Shown here piece by piece: positions 44,482 to 54,167 of a stretch of 64,000 bases of DNA. The stretch comes from Erythrobacter sp. HKB08 (GTDB lineage Bacteria > Pseudomonadota > Alphaproteobacteria > Sphingomonadales > Sphingomonadaceae): contig NZ_CP035310.1 of the NCBI RefSeq assembly GCF_004114695.1, forward strand, positions 1,285,501 through 1,349,500. The letters run 5' to 3'. A program made the translations under genes and the position numbers. Below the pieces are notes generated by a model. That model was not told the DNA's origin and made no database searches. It saw nothing but the letters and a program-made list of their open reading frames with translations. How positions within the stretch are numbered: position 1 is the stretch's first letter; each line of letters starts with the position of its first letter.

Positions 44482-45026
44482 GCCGGGAGGAGGGAGAATT
44501 CCGCGCCCTGGCTGCTGACGGTCCAGTCCTCGCCCTGCTGCAAGGCGATCTCGGCCAGCTGGGCGTAGGTCGAGCGATTGAGCCGGGCTTCGCAACCGCG
44601 CCGTACGCCGAGATAGATCGCGGGCGTTTCCTCGCTGCCTGCTGCCCGAAGCGGATGGTCCGCATCGGCGACAACCAACTCGTCGGTATTGAGGCGGAAA
44701 GCGAGGCCGCCGTCCCGCTCGACCACGTCGACAGCGATGAAGGCCGCATCCTCGACTTCGATCGACTGCTTCTCGAACGGCGTTACCAGCCAGTGTTGCC
44801 CGTCCTCGTCGCGCTTGAGCAGGCCGGAGAAAGCGCGGACCATCGCCTTGCGCGAAATCGGGCTGCCATCGTGATACCACGTGCCGTCCGCCGCGATGCG
44901 CATCAGGCTGTCGCCCGTGCTTTCGGGCGACCATTGCTCGACCGGCGGGAGTTTGCGCGCGGCAACCTGCTCGGCCACTTCGGCGAGCGTGAGGGAGGCC
45001 AGTTCGGGTGGTGGTTCGTACGGCAT
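44478..45026 (-). CDS. DUF1285 protein
   Basis: A 182-residue cytosolic protein. PVEQWSPESTGDSLMRIAAD, GTWYHDGSPISRKAMVRAFS and HWLVTPFEKQSIEVEDAAF fit DUF1285, a family of unknown function known from structures. Its stop overlaps the start of the Nudix gene and GNAT lies 24 bp upstream on the same strand, so GNAT-DUF1285-Nudix-cca form a run. Confidence 0.82.
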   Translation of the reverse strand: MPYEPPPELASLTLAEVAEQVAARKLPPVEQWSPESTGDSLMRIAADGTWYHDGSPISRKAMVRAFSGLLKRDEDGQHWLVTPFEKQSIEVEDAAFIAVDVVERDGGLAFRLNTDELVVADADHPLRAAGSEETPAIYLGVRRGCEARLNRSTYAQLAEIALQQGEDWTVSSQGAEFSLLPA

Positions 45027-45050
45027 TGGGTTTCCGATGCCAGAACGCAG

Positions 45051-45587
45051 CTAGCTCGCCAAGGCTCCCGGCCAGGGGCCTAGCATGCCTTCCTCGGGCA
45101 GCACCGCCGGATTGTCGCACCTTACGAGCAGGCGCGCATGGTCGACCGGGCCGGGGCAGTGCCATTTGGCGGTCGGTTCGGCAGTGAAGCCGAAGAAGCG
45201 ACCGTAATATTCCGGATCGCCGATCATGACCTGGGGCAGGGCGGGCGCATCGCTCGTCGCGCTGGCCGCGACCGCCTCTAGCGCGGCAATCATCAGCATC
45301 TTGCCGAAGCCTTCGTTCTGGCGCTCTGGCACGACCGCGACCGGGCCGACCATCAGCAGCGGCGAGTTCCGCCCCTCGGGATCGGTCAGGGCGACCGGCC
45401 AAAGCTGGATCGTGCCGACGAGATATTCGTCTTCGTCGAGCGCGGCGAAGCTCAACCCGTCGAGCCATTCGACGCCCTCGCGGATGCGATAGGCGGTGCG
45501 CGCATGCCTATCCTCGCCGAATGATCGGTCGAGAAGCTGTTCGATCATTTCCGGATCGACAGCGGAAAGGGGGACAAGCGTCGCCAT
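45051..45587 (-). CDS. GNAT family N-acetyltransferase
   Basis: A 178-residue GNAT-fold protein. The acetyl-CoA pyrophosphate loop is VPERQNEGFGKMLMIAALEA, a R/QxxG/A-like pattern. The sequence GPVAVVPERQNEGFG and VMIGDPEYYGRFFGF match the YhbS-type subgroup (putative N-acetyltransferase). Substrate unknown. It heads the minus-strand run toward cca. Confidence 0.85.
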   Translation of the reverse strand: MATLVPLSAVDPEMIEQLLDRSFGEDRHARTAYRIREGVEWLDGLSFAALDEDEYLVGTIQLWPVALTDPEGRNSPLLMVGPVAVVPERQNEGFGKMLMIAALEAVAASATSDAPALPQVMIGDPEYYGRFFGFTAEPTAKWHCPGPVDHARLLVRCDNPAVLPEEGMLGPWPGALAS

Positions 45588-45651
45588 GGCGCGCGCCGAT
45601 AGGGCGGGCGTGCCGCCCTGTCGATCAATTTCGCCTGTAGCCGCCTATCGC

Positions 45652-46842
45652 CTAGCTTGCGGGGGTGAGGCGCAGCAGCTTGCCGCCTTCGCCGTTCTGC
45701 AGGACGTAGAGCGCACCGTCCGGGCCTTCGAGCACTTTGCGCAGGCGTGCGCCCATCTCGTATCGCCCGGCCTCGCGCGCCGTAGTGCCGTCGAATTCGA
45801 CGCGGACGAGAGCTTCGGAGCGAAGGCCCGCGATCACCGCATTGCCTTTCCAATCCGCGAAGAGGTCGCCGTTGACGAAAGTGAAGTCGCCCGGCGCGAT
45901 GACCGGCGTCCAGCCCAGCTCGGGTGCTTCGAATTCGGAGCGGGTCGCGTGATCGGGGATCGGGCCGCCGTCGTAGTGGATGCCGTCCGATACGGTCGGC
46001 CAGCCATAGTTCTTGCCGCGCTCGACGAGGTTTAGCTCGTCACCACCGCGCGGGCCGTGCTCGATCTCCCACAGCTCGCCCTTGGCATTGAACTGCAGGC
46101 CGAGGATGTTGCGATGACCCCACGACCAGATCTGGTCGCTCGGGCTGCCCTGGCTAGCGAGCGGATTGCCCGCTGCGGGCGTGCCGTCGAGGTTCAGGCG
46201 AACGACCGTGCCGAGCGTGTTCGAGGTGTCCTGCGCCGGTTCCATCTTCTGGCGATCGCCGCTCGCGATGAAGAGGTATTTCTCGTCCGGCGAGAATGCG
46301 ATCCGATGCGAATAGTGGCCGCGGCCGCTTACCTTGGGTGCCTGGCGCCAGATGACGTTCATGCCTTCGATGCGGCAGGCATCCGCTTCTTCGCAAACCA
46401 GCGTGCCGCGACCGACGACCGCGCCGCGCGTGTCGCCTTCGCCGGCTTCGGCCCAGCTCAGGTAAATCGTGCGGCGATCGAGCGTGCTGCTCGCTTCGGA
46501 CTTGAGGAAAGCAACGTCACCGAGGCCGCCCTGGCCGCCGTAGTCGACGGTGGGGACACCGGTAACCGTGCCGAGCCGGCCCGACGCGACGTCGAAGAAC
46601 TTCATCGTGCCCGGCTTTTCCGTGATGAAAAGCACCTGCGTACCGGGCGCGAATGCCGCAGCCCAAGGCTCGTTATAGGTGCCGTGTTCGGTGACCGAGA
46701 AGGGGCCCACCTGGTAGGCATCGGTAGGGGCGGGCGTCGAAACGGCCTCGCGCGAGCTGTCCCCATAAGCTTCGGTCCCGCAGCTTGCGAGCGCGAGGAC
46801 GGCGGGGGATAGGAGAAGGGCGAGCGAAGAGTTTTTCATCAT
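45652..46842 (-). CDS. PQQ-type soluble sugar dehydrogenase, lipoprotein
   Basis: A 396-residue beta-propeller protein of the glucose/sorbosone dehydrogenase family (Asd/YliI-like). A lipoprotein signal (SSLALLLSPAVLALASC) is present. Family motifs include GQGGLGDVAF, SHRIAFSPDEKYLFIASGD, LDGTPAAGNPL, WSWGHRNILGLQF and HGPRGGDELNL. It would oxidise an aldose or other sugar in the periplasm with PQQ. Starts at 46848, 46842 and 46839 are possible; 46842 is best spaced from AGG. Its start codon overlaps that of the divergent rnhB inside a palindrome. Confidence 0.9.
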   Translation of the reverse strand: MMKNSSLALLLSPAVLALASCGTEAYGDSSREAVSTPAPTDAYQVGPFSVTEHGTYNEPWAAAFAPGTQVLFITEKPGTMKFFDVASGRLGTVTGVPTVDYGGQGGLGDVAFLKSEASSTLDRRTIYLSWAEAGEGDTRGAVVGRGTLVCEEADACRIEGMNVIWRQAPKVSGRGHYSHRIAFSPDEKYLFIASGDRQKMEPAQDTSNTLGTVVRLNLDGTPAAGNPLASQGSPSDQIWSWGHRNILGLQFNAKGELWEIEHGPRGGDELNLVERGKNYGWPTVSDGIHYDGGPIPDHATRSEFEAPELGWTPVIAPGDFTFVNGDLFADWKGNAVIAGLRSEALVRVEFDGTTAREAGRYEMGARLRKVLEGPDGALYVLQNGEGGKLLRLTPAS

Positions 46843-47470
46843 GGTCATGACCTGCGGAACACCTGACAACGGAATTTGTGCCGAGGACCTCGTTTTCGGC
46901 GTCGATGAAGCCGGACGCGGCCCCCTGGCCGGCCCTGTTGTCGCGTCTGCGGTCGCGCTGTGCAAGCCCCGGCCTGGCGGCCTGGACGACTCCAAGAAAC
47001 TCACCGCCGCCCGCCGCGCGAAGCTCGATCTGGCGATCCGCGAACGCTGCGCATGGTCGGTGGCCGTGGTCGATGTCGAGGAGATCGACCGGCTCAACAT
47101 CTTCGGCGCGACCATGCTCGCCATGACACTGGCCGTTGCGCAATTGGCCGAGGCACTCGGCGCCGAGCCGCGCAATGTCCTGATCGACGGCAATGCCACG
47201 CCGGAGGGTCGCCGCGCCGAATGGTGCTGGCCGGCCAAGGCAATCGTCGGAGGCGACGGGATCGAGCCGGCGATCTCGGCTGCCTCGATCGTCGCGAAGG
47301 AATGGCGCGACCGGATGATGCTCGAAGCGGCGCAGGAGCACCCCGAGTACGGGTGGGAGCGGAACAAGGGATACGGCACCAAGGATCACATGGAGGCGCT
47401 GCGCATCCATGGCCCGACCCCGCTGCACCGGCGCAGCTTCGCACCGGTTTCGCAGATGGTCCTGCTCTAG
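46841..47470 (+). CDS. rnhB: Ribonuclease HII
   Basis: A 209-residue RNase HII that removes single ribonucleotides from DNA. The catalytic carboxylates are in VFGVDEAGRGPLAGPVVA and LIDGNATP; the conserved tyrosine-containing helix ends in KGYGTKDHMEAL. ATG at 46841 or 46847 are both usable, and no strong ribosome site is seen. The end shares CTAG at 47467-47470 with the convergent LysR-type gene. Confidence 0.95.
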   Translation: MVMTCGTPDNGICAEDLVFGVDEAGRGPLAGPVVASAVALCKPRPGGLDDSKKLTAARRAKLDLAIRERCAWSVAVVDVEEIDRLNIFGATMLAMTLAVAQLAEALGAEPRNVLIDGNATPEGRRAEWCWPAKAIVGGDGIEPAISAASIVAKEWRDRMMLEAAQEHPEYGWERNKGYGTKDHMEALRIHGPTPLHRRSFAPVSQMVLL

Positions 47471-48366
47471 GTCAGCATCTCGCGGGCTTCGGCTGCGACG
47501 ACTTCGGCGATTGCAGCAAAGCTCTGCGCATAGGCAGCTCCATTGCGCCACACGGCTGCAACCGAGCGTTCGACGTTCCAGCCCTCGACCTTGATGCGCT
47601 TGACCATGTCCTCTCCGCCGGTTTCGGAGCGCAGGTAAAGCTCCGGCAGGATCGCCATGCCGAGGCCCGAGCCTGCCATCTGCCGCAAGCTGTCGAGGCT
47701 CGTGCCCTCGTAGTCGCGCAGCAGTTCCGCCTCGTACTGGTTGCAGATGCCTTCGATCTGGCGGTGGTAGTGGTGCCGCGGATCGAGGCTCAGGATCGGC
47801 GCGCCGCGCAATGCTTCTCGCGGCAACGGCTCGCGTTTCAGCAAAGCGTTGTCCGGGGTTGCGACGAGGCACAGCGGCTCGCGAAACAGCGGTTCGATAT
47901 GCAGGTCGCCGCCGGGTACGGGGAGGGGGGCGAGCATCATGTCGAGCGCGCCGTTGCGTAGCTCGTTGAACTGCTCGTCCGGAATGCCTTCGCGAATATA
48001 CAGCCGCAGGTTGGGGTGCTTCTGGTGCAGCCGCACGACCGCCAGCGGCATGAGATAGGGCCCGATGGTTGGCGATACGCCGACGCGGATCGTGCCGGCC
48101 ATGCCGTCCTCGTGCGCGGCGGCGAGCGCCTTGATCTCCGCGACGTCGCGCATGACCCGCCGGGCGCGGGCCACCACGTCGCGCCCGATCGGTGTCAGTC
48201 GTACCGGCCGCCCACGCTCGACCAGCTTCGCGCCGAGCCTGTGCTCGAGCTCTCGAATCTGCTGGCTGAGCGTCGGCTGCGAGACATAGGTGGTGTCCGC
48301 TGCACGCCCGAAATGGCGCGTGTCGTCGAGGGCGACGAGGTACTGGAGCTGTCTGAGCGTAGGCAT
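47467..48366 (-). CDS. OxyR-like LysR regulator lacking the peroxidatic cysteine
   Basis: A 299-residue LysR-type regulator. The winged helix has FGRAADTTYVSQPTLSQQIR. Regulatory-domain segments (KHPNLRLYIREGIPDEQF, GLGMAILPELYL) resemble OxyR. The C208 of OxyR is kept (QIEGICNQY at 203-211), but the position of peroxidatic C199 is H199, within PRHHYHRQ. A disulfide-based peroxide switch as in OxyR is therefore unlikely. An ATAG-N7-CTAT site overlaps its start region. It could sense by a different chemistry or use another ligand. Confidence 0.85.
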   Translation of the reverse strand: MPTLRQLQYLVALDDTRHFGRAADTTYVSQPTLSQQIRELEHRLGAKLVERGRPVRLTPIGRDVVARARRVMRDVAEIKALAAAHEDGMAGTIRVGVSPTIGPYLMPLAVVRLHQKHPNLRLYIREGIPDEQFNELRNGALDMMLAPLPVPGGDLHIEPLFREPLCLVATPDNALLKREPLPREALRGAPILSLDPRHHYHRQIEGICNQYEAELLRDYEGTSLDSLRQMAGSGLGMAILPELYLRSETGGEDMVKRIKVEGWNVERSVAAVWRNGAAYAQSFAAIAEVVAAEAREMLT

Positions 48367-48367
48367 G

Positions 48368-48382
48368 ATAGATGCAAACTAT
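48368..48382. promoter_or_regulatory. ATAG-N7-CTAT operator-like site at the LysR start
   Basis: ATAG at 48368-48371 and CTAT at 48379-48382, seven bases apart, match one half of the OxyR consensus. The site touches the ATG at 48366 and overlaps a TAGTTT -10-like box read on the minus strand, so binding would repress. No second half-site of the same quality follows. Confidence 0.55.
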
Positions 48383-48398
48383 TGGACCGCGATTTTCG

Positions 48399-48410
48399 TT
48401 CCAATTGGAA
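48399..48410. repeat. 12-bp perfect palindrome between the LysR gene and DUF465 gene
   Basis: TTCCAATTGGAA is a perfect palindrome at 48399-48410, 63 bp before the DUF465 ATG. It also forms the -35 region (TTGGAA on the minus strand) of a predicted LysR promoter. A regulatory function is possible and unproven. Confidence 0.4.
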
Positions 48411-48472
48411 TTATCGCCTGCCTCGCAACATATCGCTCCTGCAACAGGGCAGTCGGTTCAACGGAGGCAGTA

Positions 48473-48643
48473 ATGGAAGGCTACATTTCTAAGCTGCGTC
48501 GCAGGCACCGGCGCCTCGACAGGCTGATCGACACCAGCAAGGCCGCGGGCAAGCAGGAGGATGTGAAGATCCTCAAGCGCATCCGGCTGAAGCTGAAAGA
48601 CCGGATCGTCGCTGCGCAGAGAAATCTCCAAGGCTCAGCGTAG
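48473..48643 (+). CDS. DUF465/YdcH-like small protein
   Basis: A 56-residue, basic, helical protein (MEGYISKLRRRHRRLDRLI, then KQEDVKILKRIRLKLKDRI) typical of the YdcH/DUF465 family. The role is unknown; such proteins appear near stress or cell-division genes in Alphaproteobacteria. ACGGAGGCAG precedes the ATG. It is divergent from the LysR gene. Confidence 0.82.
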   Translation: MEGYISKLRRRHRRLDRLIDTSKAAGKQEDVKILKRIRLKLKDRIVAAQRNLQGSA

Positions 48644-48650
48644 CGACACG

Positions 48651-48706
48651 GCGGCGTACGGGGTCCTCTTACCCCATCCCCTCCCCCTCAGGGCCCCGTA
48701 CGCCGC
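48651..48706 (+). promoter_or_regulatory. Long hairpin in the nhaA leader
   Basis: GCGGCGTACGGGG (48651-48663) and CCCCGTACGCCGC (48694-48706) form a perfect 13-bp stem. The 30-base loop can fold again (GGGG/CCCC and CCC/GGG). The element ends 39 bp before the nhaA ATG. Structured nhaA leaders have been reported as lithium riboswitches in some bacteria. I cannot match this to their consensus; a terminator is the alternative. Confidence 0.45.
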
Positions 48707-48745
48707 ACAATTTTCCCCTCGAGAACAGAACCACCGGAGCATCCC

Positions 48746-49918
48746 ATGGTCGTCCGTACCGCTGCGCAGTCGCTGCGTGCCTTCATGCAGGAAGAAAGCG
48801 CGGGCGGTATCGTGCTGATGGTTGCGGCAGTGCTTGCGCTCCTCGCGGCGAACAGCGTGCTGGCACCGGGCTATTTCGCAATGCTCCAGACCGAGATCGC
48901 GGTCACCGTGGGCGGTGGCGGGATCGAGAAGCCCGCGCTGCTGTGGATCAACGACGGGCTGATGGCGGTGTTCTTCCTCCTCGTCGGTCTCGAAGTGAAG
49001 CGCGAGGTCCTGACCGGCCAGTTGTCGAGCTGGTCGCAGGCCTCTCTTCCCCTGTTCGCGGCACTCGGGGGGATGATCGCGCCGGCGCTCGTCTTCGTCG
49101 CCATCAACTGGTCGAACCCGGAAAACCTCAACGGCTGGGCGATCCCCGCCGCGACCGATATCGCCTTCGCGCTCGGCGTGCTCGCGCTGCTGGGCAGCCA
49201 TGTTCCCGTGGCATTGAAGGCATTGCTGCTCGCAATCGCGGTGATCGACGATATCGGCGCGATCGCCGTCATCGCGATCTTCTACACCCCCGGCGTCGAG
49301 ACCGGCATGCTGCTGGCTGCGACTGCAACGCTGGCGCTGCTGTTCGGCATCGGCCGGGCGAGGGTGAGTTCGTCGATCCCCTACATCATCCTCGGTGCAG
49401 TGCTCTGGTTCTTCGTCCTCAAGTCCGGTGTCCATGCGACGCTTGCGGGCGTGGCTCTCGCCATGGCTATCCCGCTGCACGACCGGACCGGCGATGCCGT
49501 GCTCGAGCGGATGGAACACGCGCTGCATCCGTGGGTTGCGTTTCTCGTGGTTCCCATTTTCGCTTTCGCCAACGCCGGAGTGACGCTGATCGGGCTCGAG
49601 CCGTCCGCGCTGCTTGCGCCGCTGCCGCTTGGCATTGCGCTCGGCCTGCTGGTCGGCAAGCAGATCGGCATCGTCGGCTTCGCCTGGCTTGCGGCGAAGA
49701 CCGGTATTTCGCGACTGCCCGAGGGTATTTCGTGGCGCCAGCTGTGGGGGCTTTCGCTGATTGCCGGTATCGGTTTCACCATGAGCCTGTTCATCGGCAA
49801 CCTCGCATTCGTCGACGCGGCGCAGGTCGATGCGGTCAAGCTGGGCGTACTTGCAGGTTCGCTCGTCTCCGCCCTGGCCGGGATCGCCTTGCTGCGCACA
49901 GGACGCGTGACGGCCTGA
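48746..49918 (+). CDS. nhaA: Na+/H+ antiporter NhaA
   Basis: A 390-residue inner-membrane antiporter with about 12 transmembrane segments. The functional acidic residues are visible: D138 in AATDIAFALG and the pair D168-D169 in AVIDDIGAIA. KREVLTGQL after the second helix and the conserved KSGVHATLAGV segment (helix VIII) are also present. It exports sodium, and lithium, against protons to keep pH and salt tolerance, fitting a marine habitat. Its stop overlaps the ATG of the next gene (TGATG), so the two antiporters are coupled. Confidence 0.96.
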   Translation: MVVRTAAQSLRAFMQEESAGGIVLMVAAVLALLAANSVLAPGYFAMLQTEIAVTVGGGGIEKPALLWINDGLMAVFFLLVGLEVKREVLTGQLSSWSQASLPLFAALGGMIAPALVFVAINWSNPENLNGWAIPAATDIAFALGVLALLGSHVPVALKALLLAIAVIDDIGAIAVIAIFYTPGVETGMLLAATATLALLFGIGRARVSSSIPYIILGAVLWFFVLKSGVHATLAGVALAMAIPLHDRTGDAVLERMEHALHPWVAFLVVPIFAFANAGVTLIGLEPSALLAPLPLGIALGLLVGKQIGIVGFAWLAAKTGISRLPEGISWRQLWGLSLIAGIGFTMSLFIGNLAFVDAAQVDAVKLGVLAGSLVSALAGIALLRTGRVTA

Positions 49919-50844
49919 TGGGCGGCGCGATCCTGCTAGTGCTCGGCGGCCTCGTCGGGCTGGCCATCGGCGGCGAGCTGCTGGTGCGCGGCTCGGTCGG
50001 CATTGCGCGCTACCTCAAGATATCGAGCCTCATCACCGGTCTCGTGATCGTCGGCTTCGCGACGTCGATGCCGGAGATGGTGGCGAGCATCCAGGCGGCG
50101 ATGATCGGTTCGCCCGGTATCGCCTGGGGCAACATCGTCGGCTCCAACATCGCCAACTCGCTGCTGATCCTCGGGTCCGCCGCGCTGATCGCACCGATTG
50201 CGCTGACCGGCCTCGGCAAGCGCGATGCGAATGTAGCGCTCGGTGCCACCGTGCTGCTAGTTGTGCTGGCATATCTGCAGATCGGCCATCCGCTGATCGG
50301 GGCAGGGCTGCTGTTCTGCATCGTCGCATACATCGTGTGGCGCTACACCCACCCGCGATCGCTCGAGGAAGACGATGACGGTGAGGACGGCCCGCAACGC
50401 ACTTGGCTGGCGGTGCTCTTCTTCCTTGCCGGCCTCGCGATCCTGATTTTTGCCGGAAAGATACTCGTCGATGGCGCCGTCGACCTGGCGCGCCTGTTCG
50501 GCCTTAGCGAGACGGCCATCGGACTGACGATCGTCGCAGTCGGCACTTCTCTGCCGGAGCTCGCCGCGTCCGTTGCCGCAGCATGGCGAGGGCGCTCTGG
50601 CCTAGCGCTGGGCAACGTCATCGGCTCCAACATCTACAACATCCTGCTGATCGGCGGTGCGACCATGAGCATCGCGCCGGGGGCGCTACCTGCCGACATC
50701 CTTGGCCTCGAGCTCGGCTTGCTCCTCGTGTCCGCAATTGCGATCGCGGCCCTGATGTGGCGGGCGCCGTCGATCTCGCGCCCGGTTGGCGGGCTGCTGG
50801 TTCTGATCTTCTTCGCCAACACCGGACTGCTGCTCCTGCAATAA
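49918..50844 (+). CDS. Calcium/sodium antiporter (CaCA family, YrbG-like)
   Basis: A 308-residue membrane protein with about 10 helices in two inverted halves. Both alpha repeats are intact: GFATSMPEMVAS with NIVGSNIANSLLILG in the first, and VAVGTSLPELAAS with NVIGSNIYNILLIGG in the second, which carry the ion-binding acidic residues. It exchanges sodium or potassium for calcium. It is translationally coupled to nhaA. The acidic hydrophilic loop EEDDDGEDGPQR separates the halves. Confidence 0.92.
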   Translation: MGGAILLVLGGLVGLAIGGELLVRGSVGIARYLKISSLITGLVIVGFATSMPEMVASIQAAMIGSPGIAWGNIVGSNIANSLLILGSAALIAPIALTGLGKRDANVALGATVLLVVLAYLQIGHPLIGAGLLFCIVAYIVWRYTHPRSLEEDDDGEDGPQRTWLAVLFFLAGLAILIFAGKILVDGAVDLARLFGLSETAIGLTIVAVGTSLPELAASVAAAWRGRSGLALGNVIGSNIYNILLIGGATMSIAPGALPADILGLELGLLLVSAIAIAALMWRAPSISRPVGGLLVLIFFANTGLLLLQ

Positions 50845-50856
50845 ATCGCTTCGAGC

Positions 50857-51009
50857 GAGTCATTGGTGCAACACCCCATCATGTCGAGTCACGACAAAGT
50901 GCGCAGACTCAACATCTTGTGGGGGACTCTTTCTGTTCTTTCATGGTTAGCGGCCCGTTAACCATATGCTGCGATCATTCGGTGCTTGACGCGGAGTCCG
51001 GTTGGACTC
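50857..51009. promoter_or_regulatory. GANTC cluster and CtrA-like site upstream of ccrM
   Basis: Six GANTC sites (50857, 50886, 50906, 50925, 50994, 51005) lie within 153 bp; about 0.6 would be expected by chance. A TTAG-N7-TTAAC sequence at 50947-50962 matches the CtrA consensus TTAA-N7-TTAAC with one change. In Caulobacter ccrM is activated by CtrA and its promoter is sensitive to GANTC methylation, so this region probably gives cell-cycle control of ccrM. Confidence 0.75.
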
Positions 51010-51036
51010 ACCCTGTGGATAACTCGCGTATCCTGA

Positions 51037-52194
<1,158 letters not shown>

Positions 52195-52269
52195 ATTTCC
52201 TACTGCTTTGGCGAAGGTCCATCGGCGGTTGCCGGTGGGCGAGCCTGATTTCCCGCCGGAGCCGCGTGC

Positions 52270-53385
52270 ATGACCAAGTCTGTCTACATCCGCCCCATCG
52301 GCACCACACCGAGCCCGCAGGCAGAGCATGGCAATGCCGTGCGGATCGCAGGCGGAATGACCTATGCGCACCGCTTCGCCGTCATCGTGCGCGAGGGCGG
52401 GGCGGTGATCGACCGCTTCCTCGCCTCGCCGGAAACGATCGACGACGTGCTGGGCGATCTGTCCGACGACATTGCCGCGGAAGCCGAACGGCAGTGGACC
52501 GCGCTGCGCTTTGCCCACCCGGCATTGCAGCTGGGCGACAGGTCGATCCATCTCGACCAGCCGCAGGTCATGGGCATCCTCAATGTGACGCCCGACAGCT
52601 TTTCGGATGGCGGCGAATTCATCGAGCGGCCCGAAGCCGGACGCGCCCACGCGGCGGCAATGCTTGAAGCCGGGGCTGCGCTGATCGACATCGGCGGTGA
52701 AAGCACGCGGCCCGGTGCCGCAGCGACCTGGGAAGGCGACGAGCTGGAGCGCGTCGTTCCGGCAGTCGAATATTGCAGCGCGATGGGTGCGGCGATCAGC
52801 GTCGATACGCGCAGGCCAGCCGTCATGGAGGCTGCGCTCGATGCAGGGGCGCATCTCGTCAACGACATATCCGCACTGCGCTACGATCCGCGCAGCCGCG
52901 AATTCGTAGCCTCGCGCGCTTGCCCCGTCGTGCTGATGCATGCGCCCGGAAACGGCGACAACCCCCATGCGGGCGGCGATTACGAGGCGGTCGTGTTCGA
53001 CGTGTTCGACGGCCTGAAGGAACGCCGTGACGAGGCTATCGCGGCCGGCATCCCGCAGGAACGCATCATCCTCGATCCCGGCATCGGCTTCGGCAAGTCG
53101 CTGGCCGAGAACCTCGCCGTCATGAATGCGCTGGCGATGTACCATGCGCTCGGCTGTCCGCTGCTGCTGGGCGCGAGTCGCAAGCGGATGATTGGGGCGC
53201 TGAGTAATGAAGCGCCCGCCGAACAGCGCCTCGGCGGCAGTATCGCCCTCGCGATCGCGGGCATGAATGCAGGCGTCCAGTTGCTGCGGGTCCACGACGT
53301 TCCGCAGACGGTGCAGGCGCGCAATGTCTGGCGCGGCCAGCGCGATGCGGCGCTGACCGATTTCGCCGAATTGCCGGGCAGCTAG
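52270..53385 (+). CDS. folP: Dihydropteroate synthase FolP with N-terminal extension
   Basis: FolP joins pterin pyrophosphate and p-aminobenzoate in folate synthesis. The DHPS domain starts at about residue 98 ([19 protein letters not shown]) and has [41 protein letters not shown] and [11 protein letters not shown]. The first ~95 residues are an alphaproteobacterial addition of unknown role. The ATG at 52270 has GGAG ten bases upstream. It ends in CTAG at 53382-53385 shared with the SDR gene. It lies 75 bp after ccrM. Confidence 0.94.
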   Translation: MTKSVYIRPIGTTPSPQAEHGNAVRIAGGMTYAHRFAVIVREGGAVIDRFLASPETIDDVLGDLSDDIAAEAERQWTALRFAHPALQLGDRSIHLDQPQVMGILNVTPDSFSDGGEFIERPEAGRAHAAAMLEAGAALIDIGGESTRPGAAATWEGDELERVVPAVEYCSAMGAAISVDTRRPAVMEAALDAGAHLVNDISALRYDPRSREFVASRACPVVLMHAPGNGDNPHAGGDYEAVVFDVFDGLKERRDEAIAAGIPQERIILDPGIGFGKSLAENLAVMNALAMYHALGCPLLLGASRKRMIGALSNEAPAEQRLGGSIALAIAGMNAGVQLLRVHDVPQTVQARNVWRGQRDAALTDFAELPGS

Positions 53386-54167
53386 GACCCCGGCGAAGCG
53401 GCTGAGCCTGCCAGCAGGCCGCCGTCGAGGGTCAGCTCCGCGCCGGTCGTATAGGCGCTCTCGTCGCTGGCGAGGAATACGCACATGGCGGCGACCTCCT
53501 CGACCGTGCCGAAGCGCTTGAGCGGCGTATCGGAAACCAGCGCTGCCATCTTCTCCTCGCGGTCGGGGCCGTCGCCCAGCATCGGCTCCCAGATAGGGGT
53601 GAGGATTGCAGCGGGATGGACCGAGTTGCAGCGGATCTTCCAGCCGTGCTGCGCGCAATAGAGCGCGACCGACTTCGAGTGGTTGCGGATCGCCGCCTTG
53701 CTCGATGCATAGGCCGCAGCGCCGGGGATGCCGACGAGGCCCGAGCGCGAGGACATGTTGATGATCGAGCCTGTCCCCGCTGCCTTCATCGCGCGGATCG
53801 CGTAGCGGCAGCCGAGGAATGTGCCGTCGTTGTTGACTGCGTGCACAGCGTGCCAGTCTTCCAGCGAGGCGTTTTCCGGATCATGCGGGCCGGGAGAGCT
53901 TTCGAAGCCCGTGATGCCCGCGTTGTTGACCATGATGTCGATCGCCGGATGCGATTTCTCGAGCGCGAGCCAGGCCGCCTCGTCGCGCACATCGAGCTTC
54001 AGGAACTCGCAGCCGATCGCCTCTGCAGCGGACTTGCCCTCTACCTCGTCGATATCGGTCAGCAGGACGCTTGCGCCCTCGCGGACGAATGCTTCGCAGA
54101 TGCCGCGCCCGATCCCGCGTGCGCCGCCGGTTACGACAGCCCGTTTTCCCTTCAGCCGACCAGTCAT
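53382..54167 (-). CDS. Short-chain dehydrogenase/reductase
   Basis: A 261-residue classical SDR. The dinucleotide motif [10 protein letters not shown], structural NNAG (VNNAGITG), catalytic serine in NMSSRSG and YASSK with Y and K are all present. The C-terminal tail [17 protein letters not shown] is the usual end of the family. Substrate unknown. The ATG at 54167 overlaps the stop of the upstream Cys-rich gene. Confidence 0.92.
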   Translation of the reverse strand: MTGRLKGKRAVVTGGARGIGRGICEAFVREGASVLLTDIDEVEGKSAAEAIGCEFLKLDVRDEAAWLALEKSHPAIDIMVNNAGITGFESSPGPHDPENASLEDWHAVHAVNNDGTFLGCRYAIRAMKAAGTGSIINMSSRSGLVGIPGAAAYASSKAAIRNHSKSVALYCAQHGWKIRCNSVHPAAILTPIWEPMLGDGPDREEKMAALVSDTPLKRFGTVEEVAAMCVFLASDESAYTTGAELTLDGGLLAGSAASPGS

